A DNA stretch of 64,000 bases. It comes from Parapedobacter sp035556095 (GTDB lineage Bacteria; Bacteroidota; Bacteroidia; Sphingobacteriales; Sphingobacteriaceae). Both the position numbers and the translations under genes were made by a program. Location: contig NZ_DATMFT010000004.1 in the NCBI RefSeq assembly GCF_035556095.1, positions 62,001 to 126,000 on the forward strand, given 5' to 3'. The notes under the pieces were generated by a model, which had not been told where the DNA came from, searched no databases, and was given only the letters and a program-made list of their open reading frames with translations. Of the stretch, positions 36,255 through 46,180 are shown piece by piece (position 1 is the stretch's first letter; every line of letters starts with the position of its first letter).

Positions 36255-38666
36255 TCAGAATTTATAGCCAATACTTACGCGCAGGTTACGCGGCGTTTCA
36301 GACTGCCAATAGAATGCATTGTTCCAGGAATAGTATGAACCCGTAAACAGGTAATCATCCAATACATTGAATAGGTTAGCGCTAATGCGCAGGTCATCAT
36401 TTTCCCAAAATAGGCCTGCATCCAGCTTGAAATAATCAGGCAGCCGCACATCACTCGTATCCCAGTCGTCCGTTTTACGATCCCATAACCAGGTAAACCC
36501 GGCTGCCGCGCCCAAATTCCGCAATGCGCCACGCTGGATACGGTAGGTCAACCAGGTATTTGCCGTATTCGCCACATAGCCAAGCAGGTCGTCGCCCACC
36601 TCGTAATCGGTAACGCCCTCGGCCACTTTGGTCACTTCCGCATCGGTATATGCATAATTGGCGATAAGGTCAAGTCCTGGTGCCAATCGGCCATGGACAT
36701 CGAACTCGATACCGCGCGTTACCTTCTGCCCGAGAACGATACTATAGCTTTCGGTGGGGGTGCTATGCAGTGGATCGGCCGTCAATTCATTCTCTTTCAG
36801 AATACGGTACACCGAAACCGACGTATTCCATGCCCCATTCGCCCAATTCCGCTTCAAACCTACTTCTTGGTTGTTGCCGGTGATGGGCTTTACCCGCCCG
36901 CCGCCGAAAATACGGCCCGATTGGGGTACGAACGCTTGGTCATATAGCCCATAGAGAGCCGTTTGTTTGTCGATACTCCAGCTCAAGCCAATCCGCGGCG
37001 TAAAGTGGCTGGCCTTGTCGGGCGCACCGCCCCATGCGCTCTGGCTTACCGATGTAAAACGTCCGGCAAGGGTAAGCCGCAATTGGTTCTCAAAGAAACC
37101 GAGTTCATCCTGCAGGTAAATCCCTTTATATTGTTGCGTCATCGCGCCGCCTGCTAGTGCCGCACGAGCTTCCAAGCTGGTGGCACGATCAAATGATGGG
37201 TAGCCGTTTACCGGCACGCCGAGGTACGGATTATGCACATCGAACTCGCCGCCATCGGCCGTATCCAGTGCGTGCGACTGCCCCCAGTCCGCCAGGTAGT
37301 TCTTCTTGCCTACGTCGATGCCTAACAGGATACGATGCCTAACAGGGCCCGTAGTGAGCTTACCGTTGATGAAAACCTGCGCCAAACTCATCTCGCTGAG
37401 TGCATCCCACACACCAACGCTGCGGATGATTTTACCGTCGTCGGTCATGTTTGAAGCGGGCCACATTGAAGAACCCACCTGGTCATACAACAAGTAGTAT
37501 CCCTGGGCCGTCAATCGCCAGTTCGTATCGATATCGTGCGTGAGGTTCACCAGAAATGTCTGGTCTTTGATATTTGTCGGTTCCAAACCTACCGGCATCA
37601 TCGTAAATTCCCGTGGAAGGCTGGCGTACCCGTCGGGCGTAGGGCCAAACACGTAATACGAGCCTACATCGGACATATTCGCATATTGCAACGTGTATTC
37701 GGCCGTTACCTTAGTTTTGGCGTCCATTTGGTAGGAAACCACCGGAGCCACCGCATATCGGTTATCAAATTCATTGGCGCGATGCGAGCCTTTGGTTTGG
37801 GCTGATGCATTGAAACGATATAACAACCTACCGCTTTTGCTGAGCTTGCCATCCAAATCCAGTGCGGCACGGAAAAGGTCGTATTCCCCTATTGTAAGCG
37901 TAGCCTCGCCCTTTGTTTCCCCGGTCGGCTTCTTGGTTACCACATTGTAGGAGCCCGACGGGTCGCCGTTGGATAGCATAAATCCAGCGGGACCTTTTAC
38001 GAATTCGATGTGGTCAACGAAACTCATGTCTTCGGTAAGCGGCCCCCAATAAGAGGCCACCACGTTGAAGCCATTCCGGAATGCCTGGATTTGGGTGCCA
38101 CGCATGCTGATGTTGGTATACAGATTGCCCCAGTGCTCCAATCGGACCGCTCCGCTAACGTTCCTGATCAAGCCGTCGCTCATGCTGACTACCTGCTGGT
38201 CCGAAAGGGATTTGCTGGAGACCACTTGCACATTCTGTGGAATCTCGATCAACGGCGCATCCAACCGCAATGTAGGGGATGGTGTGAGGATATTATAACT
38301 CCCGCGCTTTTCGCTGATTAACACTTCCTCCAGCTGCTGGCTGGTCATATCGATGGTAAAATCAAGTGTATAGGTTTCGCCCGAATAAGCGGTAAAGGTT
38401 TTCGACTGATTGGCCGTGCCCAATGCACTGATCTCCAACGTAAGCGCACCTGTTTTGGGAAGCTCGATCCGGTAAATGCCCGCATCATCTGTTTGGCTGC
38501 CAAATGGGGTACCTTTTATGCGAACCGACACATGCCCCGCAGGAGATCCATTGGATGTCGTGATCTTCCCCGTAACCACCGCATGTTTGCCGTTTTGTGT
38601 ATATCCCGGATAAAAACCGAAAATGGTCAATAAAAATAAAATTGTTAACTGTTTGATTAACTTCAT
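36255..38666 (-). CDS. TonB-dependent siderophore-type outer-membrane receptor
   Basis: 803 aa. Signal peptide to about residue 24, then a carboxypeptidase-regulatory-like domain (VVTGKITTSNGSPAGHVSVRIKG, 30-110), then the plug (EIPQNVQVVSSKSLSDQQ and VDHIEFVKGPAGFMLSNGDPSGSYNVVTKKP) and a 22-strand barrel ending in an aromatic-rich strand (LRVSIGYKF). The plug matches the TonB-dependent siderophore receptor family. It probably imports a metal-siderophore across the outer membrane, with energy from TonB-ExbBD. The ligand is unknown. It lies 18 bp after the DUF4198 gene, so the two form an operon. Confidence 0.87.
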   Translation of the reverse strand: MKLIKQLTILFLLTIFGFYPGYTQNGKHAVVTGKITTSNGSPAGHVSVRIKGTPFGSQTDDAGIYRIELPKTGALTLEISALGTANQSKTFTAYSGETYTLDFTIDMTSQQLEEVLISEKRGSYNILTPSPTLRLDAPLIEIPQNVQVVSSKSLSDQQVVSMSDGLIRNVSGAVRLEHWGNLYTNISMRGTQIQAFRNGFNVVASYWGPLTEDMSFVDHIEFVKGPAGFMLSNGDPSGSYNVVTKKPTGETKGEATLTIGEYDLFRAALDLDGKLSKSGRLLYRFNASAQTKGSHRANEFDNRYAVAPVVSYQMDAKTKVTAEYTLQYANMSDVGSYYVFGPTPDGYASLPREFTMMPVGLEPTNIKDQTFLVNLTHDIDTNWRLTAQGYYLLYDQVGSSMWPASNMTDDGKIIRSVGVWDALSEMSLAQVFINGKLTTGPVRHRILLGIDVGKKNYLADWGQSHALDTADGGEFDVHNPYLGVPVNGYPSFDRATSLEARAALAGGAMTQQYKGIYLQDELGFFENQLRLTLAGRFTSVSQSAWGGAPDKASHFTPRIGLSWSIDKQTALYGLYDQAFVPQSGRIFGGGRVKPITGNNQEVGLKRNWANGAWNTSVSVYRILKENELTADPLHSTPTESYSIVLGQKVTRGIEFDVHGRLAPGLDLIANYAYTDAEVTKVAEGVTDYEVGDDLLGYVANTANTWLTYRIQRGALRNLGAAAGFTWLWDRKTDDWDTSDVRLPDYFKLDAGLFWENDDLRISANLFNVLDDYLFTGSYYSWNNAFYWQSETPRNLRVSIGYKF

Positions 38667-38684
38667 TGTTTGGATATCAAAATG

Positions 38685-39386
38685 CTAGTCAATGTTAAAA
38701 CTCCAGGTAGCAATGCGGTGAAGGTGTTTATGGTCTGCATTCGCTACGTCTACGCTGTACAAGGCCTCAACAAGATAATGCCCCGGTCTATCGGGAACGA
38801 ATGAAATCGCACCTTTATCGTCCGTGCGGAAAGTTTTTTGCCAACCATTTGGCGAGAATACCGTCACTTCCAAATCGGCTAACGGTTGACCTTCCAAATG
38901 CGCATCAACAGAAATGGCCTTGCCAACGGCCTCCGTTCCCAACGAACGGGCCAATAAACGGAAATCGCCGAGGCCGTCAGCGTTTCCGGCTGGCGTTGCC
39001 CCTACGTGCACAAAAGCGGCACCATTGAATTGGTACTTGTGACCGTCAAAGGTCTCCGCAACCGGCTTCGTAATAGTGAGGGCATATATGCCATTTCCTT
39101 CGGGGGTAAATGTAGCCGTATAGTGGTCGGATTTCGGCGTAACGGCCAATTCCTTTTTGCTGCCATCGGGGAAATGTATGGTGAGCACAAAGGAACCGAC
39201 ATCCGACCACCAATCGGTAACGTTCTCCAATACCCCCTCAGACGGTTCACCGTAATAAATTCGCACATGGTGCGCCGTACCCGATTTACCAATCGGGGCC
39301 GTATCTATCCACAGCGCATGTGCCCACGCGCTAGAAAATGAAAATAGACATACAATACAAACAACGATAACGTGTTTAACTTTCAT
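38685..39386 (-). CDS. DUF4198 periplasmic protein, probable metal-uptake accessory
   Basis: 233 aa with a cleavable signal peptide ending AWA-HALW. The His directly after the cleavage site is typical of DUF4198/NikM-like proteins, where an N-terminal His takes part in metal binding. The rest is two beta-sandwich domains, the second an Ig-like transthyretin fold (LADLEVTVFSPNGWQKTFRTDDKGAISFVPDRPGHYLVEA). Paired with the TonB receptor, it likely helps in periplasmic capture of a metal or metal complex. It has a long (about 210 nt) predicted leader. Confidence 0.78.
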   Translation of the reverse strand: MKVKHVIVVCIVCLFSFSSAWAHALWIDTAPIGKSGTAHHVRIYYGEPSEGVLENVTDWWSDVGSFVLTIHFPDGSKKELAVTPKSDHYTATFTPEGNGIYALTITKPVAETFDGHKYQFNGAAFVHVGATPAGNADGLGDFRLLARSLGTEAVGKAISVDAHLEGQPLADLEVTVFSPNGWQKTFRTDDKGAISFVPDRPGHYLVEALYSVDVANADHKHLHRIATWSFNID

Positions 39387-39607
39387 AATGATAATGTGTT
39401 AGAAATGATGAGATAAAAATTGTGGAAAGGTCTTGGAAGGCCCCGTTGGGCATAGATAGCAATAATTTTACAGGTGCTAATTGCCACTGCAAACAAAATT
39501 TGCCTACTTTGCATAGCTTTTGAATGTATACCAATATGTTAAAAGCGACCACCCTTGGTGGACCGGCCGTGCAGGTGCGAACTGCACGGCCTATTTATTT
39601 ACGAGGG

Positions 39608-39615
39608 CAAATATA
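39608..39615 (-). promoter_or_regulatory. -7 box of the DUF4198 operon
   Basis: TATATTTG on the minus strand, an exact TAnnTTTG match, with a TTTA -33 candidate 21 bp upstream. Confidence 0.6.
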
Positions 39616-39673
39616 GACACTAGTTTATAATAAGTCTAAATAATTTGAAATTAATTACAATACGGATGGCGGA

Positions 39674-39716
39674 TAAGCAAAACGGGGTACGCCGATTGGT
39701 GCACCCCGTTTGCTTA
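39674..39716 (-). terminator. Terminator hairpin after the Gfo/Idh/MocA gene
   Basis: A long hairpin 14 bp beyond the stop codon: arms 39674-39688 and 39703-39716 pair over 14 positions (core AACGGGGT/ACCCCGTT) with one bulged base. The T-run is short, so termination may be partial. Confidence 0.7.
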
Positions 39717-39729
39717 AAGGTAATCGTTA

Positions 39730-41169
39730 TTAAACGGTCGGTAAACTCCAACCTTGGCGGTATTGCCGCTTTACGAATTGGTTGACCTCATCGAAGTTGG
39801 TCACCTTCATGTTATCGTTATCCCAAATCAACTTGAGGTTTCTTCCGGGATATTTGTTATCGATACGCAGGTCCGAGCCGCGGATGGCTAAGTTGGCCAT
39901 AAGCAGCGCTTCGGTAAGCGGACCGGCAATGGAGAACGGCGAACTTACCTCTTTGTTGCCGTGTCCGGCAATGCATGCCTCCACCCATTGTGCATAGTGG
40001 CCACCCGACCCATTGGGTACCCGTTCGTATTTAACAGGTAGTTGATGCTTCTCGGTTAGTGAGGTAGGCAACAACCTGGGGTTTTCGGCATAGCAACCAG
40101 CCATCATTTTGCCTTTAGTACCTACAAAGAGGATACCGTTGCCACCGTCACCAAATACTTCATTCGGTCCCAATTCTTCTGGGCGTTGCGGTTGTATACC
40201 ACCGTCCATCCAATGGATTTTCACGTCTCCAGTCGTTTTTGCAGATTTAGGGAAAGTAAGTACCGCATAGCTGGACGGCGGGCAGCTTTCGGGGAAGTGA
40301 CCCCGTTTGAACTCATCCACGTAAACGCTTCCGACACTGGCCTGGACATCCTTTACATATTGGAGCCCCAAGATACTGAAGGGCGCTTCCATGATATGGC
40401 ACCCCATGTCGCCCAATGCGCCGGTACCGTAATCCCACCAGCCACGCCAGTTGAACGGCACCAATTTATCGATATATTCCTTATAGGGAGCAGTACCCAA
40501 CCAAAGGTCCCAGTCAAGTTCCTTAGGTACCTCAGCCTTTTGGGCTGGCCATTGGATGCCTTGTGGCCATACAGGTCGATCCGTCCACGTATAGATGGTA
40601 TGCACGTCGCCGATCAGCCCCGCGTCAAACCATTCACGCATGATACGGACACCATCGCCCGATGCGCCTTGGTTACCCATCTGGGTTACCACCTTATATT
40701 TTTTTGCCGCCTGCGTCAATGCGCGAGCCTCGAACACGTCGTGAGTAAGTGGCTTCTGCACGTATACGTGTTTCCCCAACTGCATCGCAGCCAGTGCTTG
40801 TATCGCGTGGTTATGATCGGGAGTAGATACCGATACTGCATCAATATGACGGTGTTCCTTATCGAGCATATCCCGGTAATCTTTGTAATATTTCGCTTTC
40901 GGGAACCGCTTCACAGAACCCGCCGCACGACGGTCGTCAACATCGCAGAGAAAGGCAATCTCCGCCTTTCCACTTTCATGAAAACTGCGGATATCCGATT
41001 CACCTTTACCGCCTACACCAATGCCCGCCACGACCAATTTGTCGCTAGGCGCAATGAAACCAGTACCCCCCAATACATGCCGGGGTACTACCATAAAGCC
41101 CGCTGCAGCGGCAGCCCCGGTTTTGATGAAATCCCTACGGGTTGCCTTTACTTGATTACTTTTTTTCAT
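39730..41169 (-). CDS. Tat-exported Gfo/Idh/MocA-family oxidoreductase
   Basis: 479 aa. The twin-arginine signal TRRDFIKTGAAAAAGF is followed by a Rossmann domain (VVAGIGVGGKGESDIRSF, CDVDD) and the QKPLTHD catalytic-Lys motif in its EKP position. It probably acts in the periplasm on a sugar or sugar-like substrate with tightly bound NAD(H), as proposed for other Tat-exported members. It follows susD, but a strong terminator separates them, so it may be its own unit. The substrate is unknown. Confidence 0.85.
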   Translation of the reverse strand: MKKSNQVKATRRDFIKTGAAAAAGFMVVPRHVLGGTGFIAPSDKLVVAGIGVGGKGESDIRSFHESGKAEIAFLCDVDDRRAAGSVKRFPKAKYYKDYRDMLDKEHRHIDAVSVSTPDHNHAIQALAAMQLGKHVYVQKPLTHDVFEARALTQAAKKYKVVTQMGNQGASGDGVRIMREWFDAGLIGDVHTIYTWTDRPVWPQGIQWPAQKAEVPKELDWDLWLGTAPYKEYIDKLVPFNWRGWWDYGTGALGDMGCHIMEAPFSILGLQYVKDVQASVGSVYVDEFKRGHFPESCPPSSYAVLTFPKSAKTTGDVKIHWMDGGIQPQRPEELGPNEVFGDGGNGILFVGTKGKMMAGCYAENPRLLPTSLTEKHQLPVKYERVPNGSGGHYAQWVEACIAGHGNKEVSSPFSIAGPLTEALLMANLAIRGSDLRIDNKYPGRNLKLIWDNDNMKVTNFDEVNQFVKRQYRQGWSLPTV

Positions 41170-41254
41170 TTAAAATTTAAATTAAATTGTTTTAGCGTTT
41201 CTGATTCCGTACGGCTTGCATATAGCCGATAGTACGCTGCTAATATACTAAAAT

Positions 41255-41285
41255 TGCCAGCAAGTTATGTAACAACTTGCTGGCA
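41255..41285 (-). terminator. Terminator of susC-susD
   Basis: Perfect 12-bp inverted repeat (TGCCAGCAAGTT at 41255-41266 with AACTTGCTGGCA at 41274-41285), loop of 7, followed on the minus strand by AATTTTA. It starts 13 bp past the susD stop. Confidence 0.9.
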
Positions 41286-41297
41286 GTTAAGGGTTAA

Positions 41298-42887
41298 TTA
41301 CCGTATCGGGTTTGGTGTCAACGAAGGGTTCCGCTGCATTTCCTCATCCGGTATGGGAAACAATAGGTGGTCTTCGGAGTAAGTGGCGCCAAAGTTATTC
41401 TGGTGACCGATGACATTGACAAAATCGATCTCACCATTATCCCCGGTTACCGGGAATTGCCGGGTACGCAGGATATCGAACCAGATATGGAACTCGAACA
41501 GTAGTTCACGCAACCGTTCCTTCCACACTTCTTCCACGAACTGTTGCGGGCTGAGGTCGGCCAAATCGGCCTCAACTTCTGCCGTTGTTTGCTTCCAATA
41601 GGCCCGGCTTCTTACCTGTGCGAGATAGTCTATCGCTTCGGCCGTAACACCTTCGGATTGGGCAATCGCCTCGGCGGCCACCAGCAGGATGTTAGCATAG
41701 GTCATAATCGGCAGATCTTTCCCCGATGTTGCAGTTTCCAATGACGCTTCCTCGTCGAACCAGATGTGCGGCGCTGTATTGAAATTGGCCACCGTACCGT
41801 CGGCCCGGGTGAGTGACGAATGGAAATATTGCTTTTCCTGTATACGTAAGTCCGCGTCGCTATCGTACGCCCGTAGTAGGGCAGCTGTGGGCCGATAGGC
41901 ATTATTGAAAATCGCGTAAGCCAGCTCGGGGGCCATGCTCACCGGAAATGCATACTGTGTATAGCCGGAGCGGAAATCCGAAATATCAGCAGTATACTCA
42001 TAGTAATAAATCTGCTCGTTGGGGAGATTATCCGCAATTCGGGCTTTATTGTAAGCACTATTGGTCAAAACCACTTCACCTTGTGCATTTCGATCATGCT
42101 GCGTGAGGCTGTATACACCGCTGGAAATAATATCGCGAGCTTCCCTGGCAGCGTCGGCATACCGGTCTGCCTGCAACGGATAGCCGCTCATGGTAAGGTA
42201 GGCCTCTGCGAGCAGCGACTGTGCAGCTCCCTGCGTTATCCGGTTCCCATTACCACTCATCGTTGTCTCCGCAAGCATACCATCTTGGGCAGCAAACGTC
42301 AGGTCTTCGATAATGAGCGCGTACACATCCACAACCGGAGTACGTTCGACATATAGGTTCTCCAGGCTTTCGTAGGGCTCAGTCACCAAGGGTACGTCCC
42401 CGAAAAAGCGAACGAGGTAATAGTAGCTCATCGCCCGGAAGAAACGGGCTTCCGCGAGCAGCTTATTGGCCTCCGATTCGGCCAGGCCCGGTGTCGTGGG
42501 AATATACTTGATGGCGTTATTCGCCCGGGATATACCCAAATACATGTCGCGCCAGAAACCACCGAGGTATCCCGACATATTAACACCGTTTAGCGTAAGT
42601 TCTTGGGCGTGTTGTACGTGCACTTCCTGTCCTTTATAATCGTTGTCTACCAACCCAGACATATAAGGCCCAAACATCAGCCTCGATCCAGCGTAAACGC
42701 TAGCGCCAAATAACGAGGGCGCACCGGTCCGATATAACGAATTCACTGCATTATACGCATGGTCCGAATTTTTGAAAAACTGGTTCGGCGCGATTTCGTC
42801 TTTCGGCACTTCCGTAAGAAAATCCGAACAGGAGGTCGCCAGTACTCCTGCTGTAACCATAATTGCTATTAACTTTTTCATCTTCAA
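41298..42887 (-). CDS. RagB/SusD-family nutrient-binding lipoprotein
   Basis: 529 aa. The lipobox gives Cys20 (VLATSC-SDF), and FLTEVPKDEIAPNQFFKNSDHAYNAVNSLYR is the family N terminus. TPR-like helices follow (NNAIKYIP, LLAEARFFRAMSYYYLVRFFGDVPLV). It caps the SusC channel at the cell surface and binds glycan or other ligand. It directly follows susC (12 bp). No glycoside hydrolase is next to the pair, so the ligand cannot be inferred. Confidence 0.93.
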   Translation of the reverse strand: MKMKKLIAIMVTAGVLATSCSDFLTEVPKDEIAPNQFFKNSDHAYNAVNSLYRTGAPSLFGASVYAGSRLMFGPYMSGLVDNDYKGQEVHVQHAQELTLNGVNMSGYLGGFWRDMYLGISRANNAIKYIPTTPGLAESEANKLLAEARFFRAMSYYYLVRFFGDVPLVTEPYESLENLYVERTPVVDVYALIIEDLTFAAQDGMLAETTMSGNGNRITQGAAQSLLAEAYLTMSGYPLQADRYADAAREARDIISSGVYSLTQHDRNAQGEVVLTNSAYNKARIADNLPNEQIYYYEYTADISDFRSGYTQYAFPVSMAPELAYAIFNNAYRPTAALLRAYDSDADLRIQEKQYFHSSLTRADGTVANFNTAPHIWFDEEASLETATSGKDLPIMTYANILLVAAEAIAQSEGVTAEAIDYLAQVRSRAYWKQTTAEVEADLADLSPQQFVEEVWKERLRELLFEFHIWFDILRTRQFPVTGDNGEIDFVNVIGHQNNFGATYSEDHLLFPIPDEEMQRNPSLTPNPIR

Positions 42888-42899
42888 TCGTTTTGTAGG

Positions 42900-45800
42900 T
42901 TAAAACTGGAAACTGGTACCTATCGTAAAAGTGCGTGGGTTGGGGTACTGGAAAAAGAAAATATTCTGTCCCCATTGATCCCCACCCCAAGACGTAGCTT
43001 CCGGGTCATACCCTTTAAATTCCTTTGAGTCAATAAGGAATGCATTCTGCACACTGGCGTAAACCCGCAGGCCTTTCAGGTTCATCCTGTCCAAAGACAC
43101 GCTCCCGAAATTATAACCGAGCGAAATAAGGTTCCCACGCAAATACGAGCCATCGGCAACCCAGTGGTCGTCAACTTCACTATTTTGGCCAGAATAAGCA
43201 CCGTTCCGAATCTGTTGTACCATGGTGTTTTGGTTCGTTTCCGTCCAACTGTCGTACAGCGTCGTTGCGAGGCCATTGGATAGGCCGGTGCGGTCCTCCA
43301 TGGAGTGTGTGAATTGTTGCAGAATGTCCACTCCCCAAACGAACTGTAGATCTACGGTAAGATCAAAGTTCTTATAACTTACGTTATTCACGAAGCTCCC
43401 CACCCAATCGGGGAGTCCGTTCCCGATGATGGTCCGGTCAGCGCTGCGTTTGGCAACACCGGGAATGGCGCCTACCGCCGCAGCCTCGTCAGCTTCATCC
43501 GTGCCCCACGTGCCTAATCGCCGATAACCCCAATACGAACTCAGCGGCTCGCCAACCCGCAATATCGTTTGGCTTCCCGATACCCAGTTGGGTCCGGGGA
43601 AAATGTCCTCGCCATTCTCACCCAACTCCTCGATGCGGTTCTTGTTGAAACTGAAATTGAGCGTAGACTGCCAGCTGAATACATCATTTGCTACCGGTAC
43701 ACCACTCAACAGCACCTCAACCCCCCTGTTGGATACCGAGCCGATATTGTCTCGCACGCCGGTGAAACCCGTGGAATAAGGCACCGGCTTATCGAGCAGG
43801 AGGTCTGTCGTAAGCTTATAGTAATAATCAAATGCCACCGTAAGACGGCGGTTATACATCGCTAGGTCAAACCCAACATCGAATTGATTGGTCTTCTCCC
43901 ACTCCAAATTACGGTTTGGCAGGCGATTGATGTAGCTATATGCCACCCGGCTTCCATTGATCAGTGTTGTTCCGGTAGATATCGTCCCCAGCGACTGGTA
44001 TGTCGGGATTTCGGTATTACCGGTTACACCGTAACTCGAACGGATTTTAAGTTCATCCAATGCCTGCGCATCACTCAGGAATGACTCCTCCGAAAGTACC
44101 CAGCCCAAGCCTGCCGACGGGAAGATACCATACTTGTTGTTCTCACCGAACCGCGAAGAGCCGTCGATCCTACCCGTTACTGTAACCAAATATCGGTCTT
44201 TGTAGCTGTAACTCCCCCGTAAAAAATAAGAGTTCATCGCCCATTTGTCGTACGAAGACGCCGGTGCCCCCGGTTGGCTGGCCGATTGGATGGCATTGAA
44301 GCGGAAGAAGTTGTCAGCAAACCCCTCAGCAGAAATCGAATTATTTGCGTAAACACGTTGTTGCCAGCTCAACCCCAATACAGAGTTGATACGGTGGTCG
44401 CCCAGCTCTTTATTGTAGTTCAGATAAGTTTCTTCCTGCCAGTAAAACGACCGCTGGTTTTCAAGGTAAGCGCGGCCCAATGGCTGTGAAATGTTAATTA
44501 AGTCGGTAGGACTGTACTCTTGGATATTGGTATCATGCTTATCAAAACCAAATTGCGTACGTAGATCCAGCCCGGGTAAGATATGGAACGTAAGGTATGC
44601 GTTGCCAAACAACTGTTGCCGCTTACGGAGCCGGTCTTGGGTCTCAAGTACATGCACCGGATTCGGAATTGCTTCCAATCCAAAGGGATCGGTAATCATA
44701 CTACTATTCGCCCACGTACCGTCAGGGAACTTCACCGGAAAGATCGGCACCATCTCGAGCATCGATCGGCGCGGCATCTGATGGCCACCACCTTCTTCAA
44801 ACTCATTTTCTTTCGTGTAATTGGCCAGCAGATTGACGCCCAGAGAAAGCCAATCTTTCGGCTGTGCATCGTAGGCAATTTTACCATTTATACGCTCCAC
44901 ATCGTTACGGAGCATGATTCCCTGCATGTTGGCGTAGTTGATGAAAGCACCAAACGACGAATTGTCCGCCTTGGTCTGCACGGCAAACTGGTGGTTATGT
45001 GACAACGCCGTACGAGTTGCTTCTTCCTGCCAGTCGGTATCATACAATGGATTGCCCTGTTCATCAAATAACCTCGGGTCATCTCGGGTGAGCACGGGAA
45101 TATCGTCCGTACTGTATTTGGAATGATTCGCAAAACCACGTTCAATAACTTCCAACCATTCGGCGGAATTAAGCACATCAATTTTGCGGGGCAATGTACC
45201 CACATTCACGAAACCGTCATAGCTAACAACCGTCCCACCAACTTTCGCTCCCCGTTTCGTGGTAATAAGGATAACGCCATTTGCTCCCCTAGCACCATAA
45301 ATCGCCGTCGATGAAGCGTCCTTCAACACCTCCATGCGCTCGATATCATTGGGATTAAGAAACTGGATACTCTCCATGGCGACCCCATCCACAACGAACA
45401 ACGGATTGGAAGAGGAATTGATGGTGCCCAGCCCCCGAATCAGGATACGCGGGCTTCCTGATGGGGAACCTGAATTCAAAAAGACGTTAACACCAGCAAC
45501 GCGCCCCTTCATCCCTTGCAATGCATTGTTAACAGGGGCTTGCAGCAGGTCCTCGGCCGACAACACCCCTATCGATCCCGTCAGGTCGGATTTCCGCTGC
45601 GTACCATACCCCACTACAACCACTTCGTCCAGACTCTCCGCATCTTCTTCCAACTGTACATGGATGGTGGCCGTTTGCCCGATCACAATCTCTTGCGGGG
45701 TATAGCCCAAATAAGAAAACACCAAGGTTTCGCCAGCTTCAGCGGAAATCGTGTATTGCCCGGCGTCATTGGTAGCCGCACCGCGCGAGGTACCCTTCAC

Positions 45801-46007
45801 GGCCACAGATACTCCTGTCAAAGGTGTATCGTCCGCAGCACTGGTTACCGTGCCGGTAATGGTTTGCTGCGCAACCGGGGCGACCACGTGTCGCGTCGTA
45901 TGCCCACTGTTCCCCGCAAATGCGGGTCCCGTTAGCAATGCTGCAGCAAGCGGGAGAAATGACAATCGCACCCTCCCGTGTCGTGTTTTAATTAATTGTT
46001 GGTTCAT
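42900..46007 (-). CDS. SusC/RagA-family TonB-linked outer-membrane protein
   Basis: 1035 aa. Signal peptide to about residue 31, then a carboxypeptidase-like domain (TITGTVTSAADDTPLTGVSVAVKGTSRGAATNDAGQY), then the SusC signature DEVVVVGYGTQRKSDLTGS, a plug with GSPRILIRGLGTINSSSNPLFVVDG, and a large barrel ending TFTIGTSFQF. It forms the import channel partnered by SusD. It is the first gene of a two-gene unit that ends at a strong terminator. Confidence 0.95.
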   Translation of the reverse strand: MNQQLIKTRHGRVRLSFLPLAAALLTGPAFAGNSGHTTRHVVAPVAQQTITGTVTSAADDTPLTGVSVAVKGTSRGAATNDAGQYTISAEAGETLVFSYLGYTPQEIVIGQTATIHVQLEEDAESLDEVVVVGYGTQRKSDLTGSIGVLSAEDLLQAPVNNALQGMKGRVAGVNVFLNSGSPSGSPRILIRGLGTINSSSNPLFVVDGVAMESIQFLNPNDIERMEVLKDASSTAIYGARGANGVILITTKRGAKVGGTVVSYDGFVNVGTLPRKIDVLNSAEWLEVIERGFANHSKYSTDDIPVLTRDDPRLFDEQGNPLYDTDWQEEATRTALSHNHQFAVQTKADNSSFGAFINYANMQGIMLRNDVERINGKIAYDAQPKDWLSLGVNLLANYTKENEFEEGGGHQMPRRSMLEMVPIFPVKFPDGTWANSSMITDPFGLEAIPNPVHVLETQDRLRKRQQLFGNAYLTFHILPGLDLRTQFGFDKHDTNIQEYSPTDLINISQPLGRAYLENQRSFYWQEETYLNYNKELGDHRINSVLGLSWQQRVYANNSISAEGFADNFFRFNAIQSASQPGAPASSYDKWAMNSYFLRGSYSYKDRYLVTVTGRIDGSSRFGENNKYGIFPSAGLGWVLSEESFLSDAQALDELKIRSSYGVTGNTEIPTYQSLGTISTGTTLINGSRVAYSYINRLPNRNLEWEKTNQFDVGFDLAMYNRRLTVAFDYYYKLTTDLLLDKPVPYSTGFTGVRDNIGSVSNRGVEVLLSGVPVANDVFSWQSTLNFSFNKNRIEELGENGEDIFPGPNWVSGSQTILRVGEPLSSYWGYRRLGTWGTDEADEAAAVGAIPGVAKRSADRTIIGNGLPDWVGSFVNNVSYKNFDLTVDLQFVWGVDILQQFTHSMEDRTGLSNGLATTLYDSWTETNQNTMVQQIRNGAYSGQNSEVDDHWVADGSYLRGNLISLGYNFGSVSLDRMNLKGLRVYASVQNAFLIDSKEFKGYDPEATSWGGDQWGQNIFFFQYPNPRTFTIGTSFQF

Positions 46008-46156
46008 TGTTTTGTATTATTGGTTCATCATTAATTCCTGGTCCTTATTCCCAGCGTTCGCCAGCATCAATCCCAAGCCGGGATAGCTCCAACTTCAGAC
46101 CATCGCTTCAAGCGCGCCCGAAATAACTGATAGCTAAAAACAACCTTCTTCAATTG

Positions 46157-46180
46157 GTTTGCTAAAATATTTTAGCCAAC
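46157..46180. promoter_or_regulatory. Palindrome upstream of susC, possible operator
   Basis: GCTAAAATATTTTAGC (46161-46176) is a perfect 16-bp palindrome, extending to 24 bp (GTT...AAC) with one mismatched pair. It lies 150 bp before the susC start and could bind a dimeric regulator of the susCD unit. Confidence 0.4.

Larger units (their letters stand above)
39387..39729 (-). other. Promoter and long 5' leader of the DUF4198-TonB receptor operon
   Basis: 343 bp. A minus-strand TATATTTG box at 39608-39615 (exact TAnnTTTG; TTTA 21 bp upstream) implies a leader of about 210 nt. Near its 5' end is a 10-bp stem with arms GGCCGTGCAG and CTGCACGGCC (39564-39590 region), followed by a smaller CCACC/GGTGG hairpin. 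Close to the start codon the run ACATTATCATTATG resembles half of a Fur box. No known riboswitch consensus was recognised. Confidence 0.45.

Noticed and set aside
39481..39490. GCCACTG on the plus strand as part of a cobalamin riboswitch
   Set aside because: It is on the strand opposite to the nearby genes and the B12-box and other conserved parts are missing.
39564..39590. Plus-strand terminator (stem followed by TATTTATTT)
   Set aside because: No plus-strand gene ends nearby; on the minus strand it fits better as a leader hairpin of the DUF4198 operon.
40186..41232. 348-codon plus-strand ORF
   Set aside because: Antisense shadow of the Gfo/Idh/MocA gene; no protein-family features.
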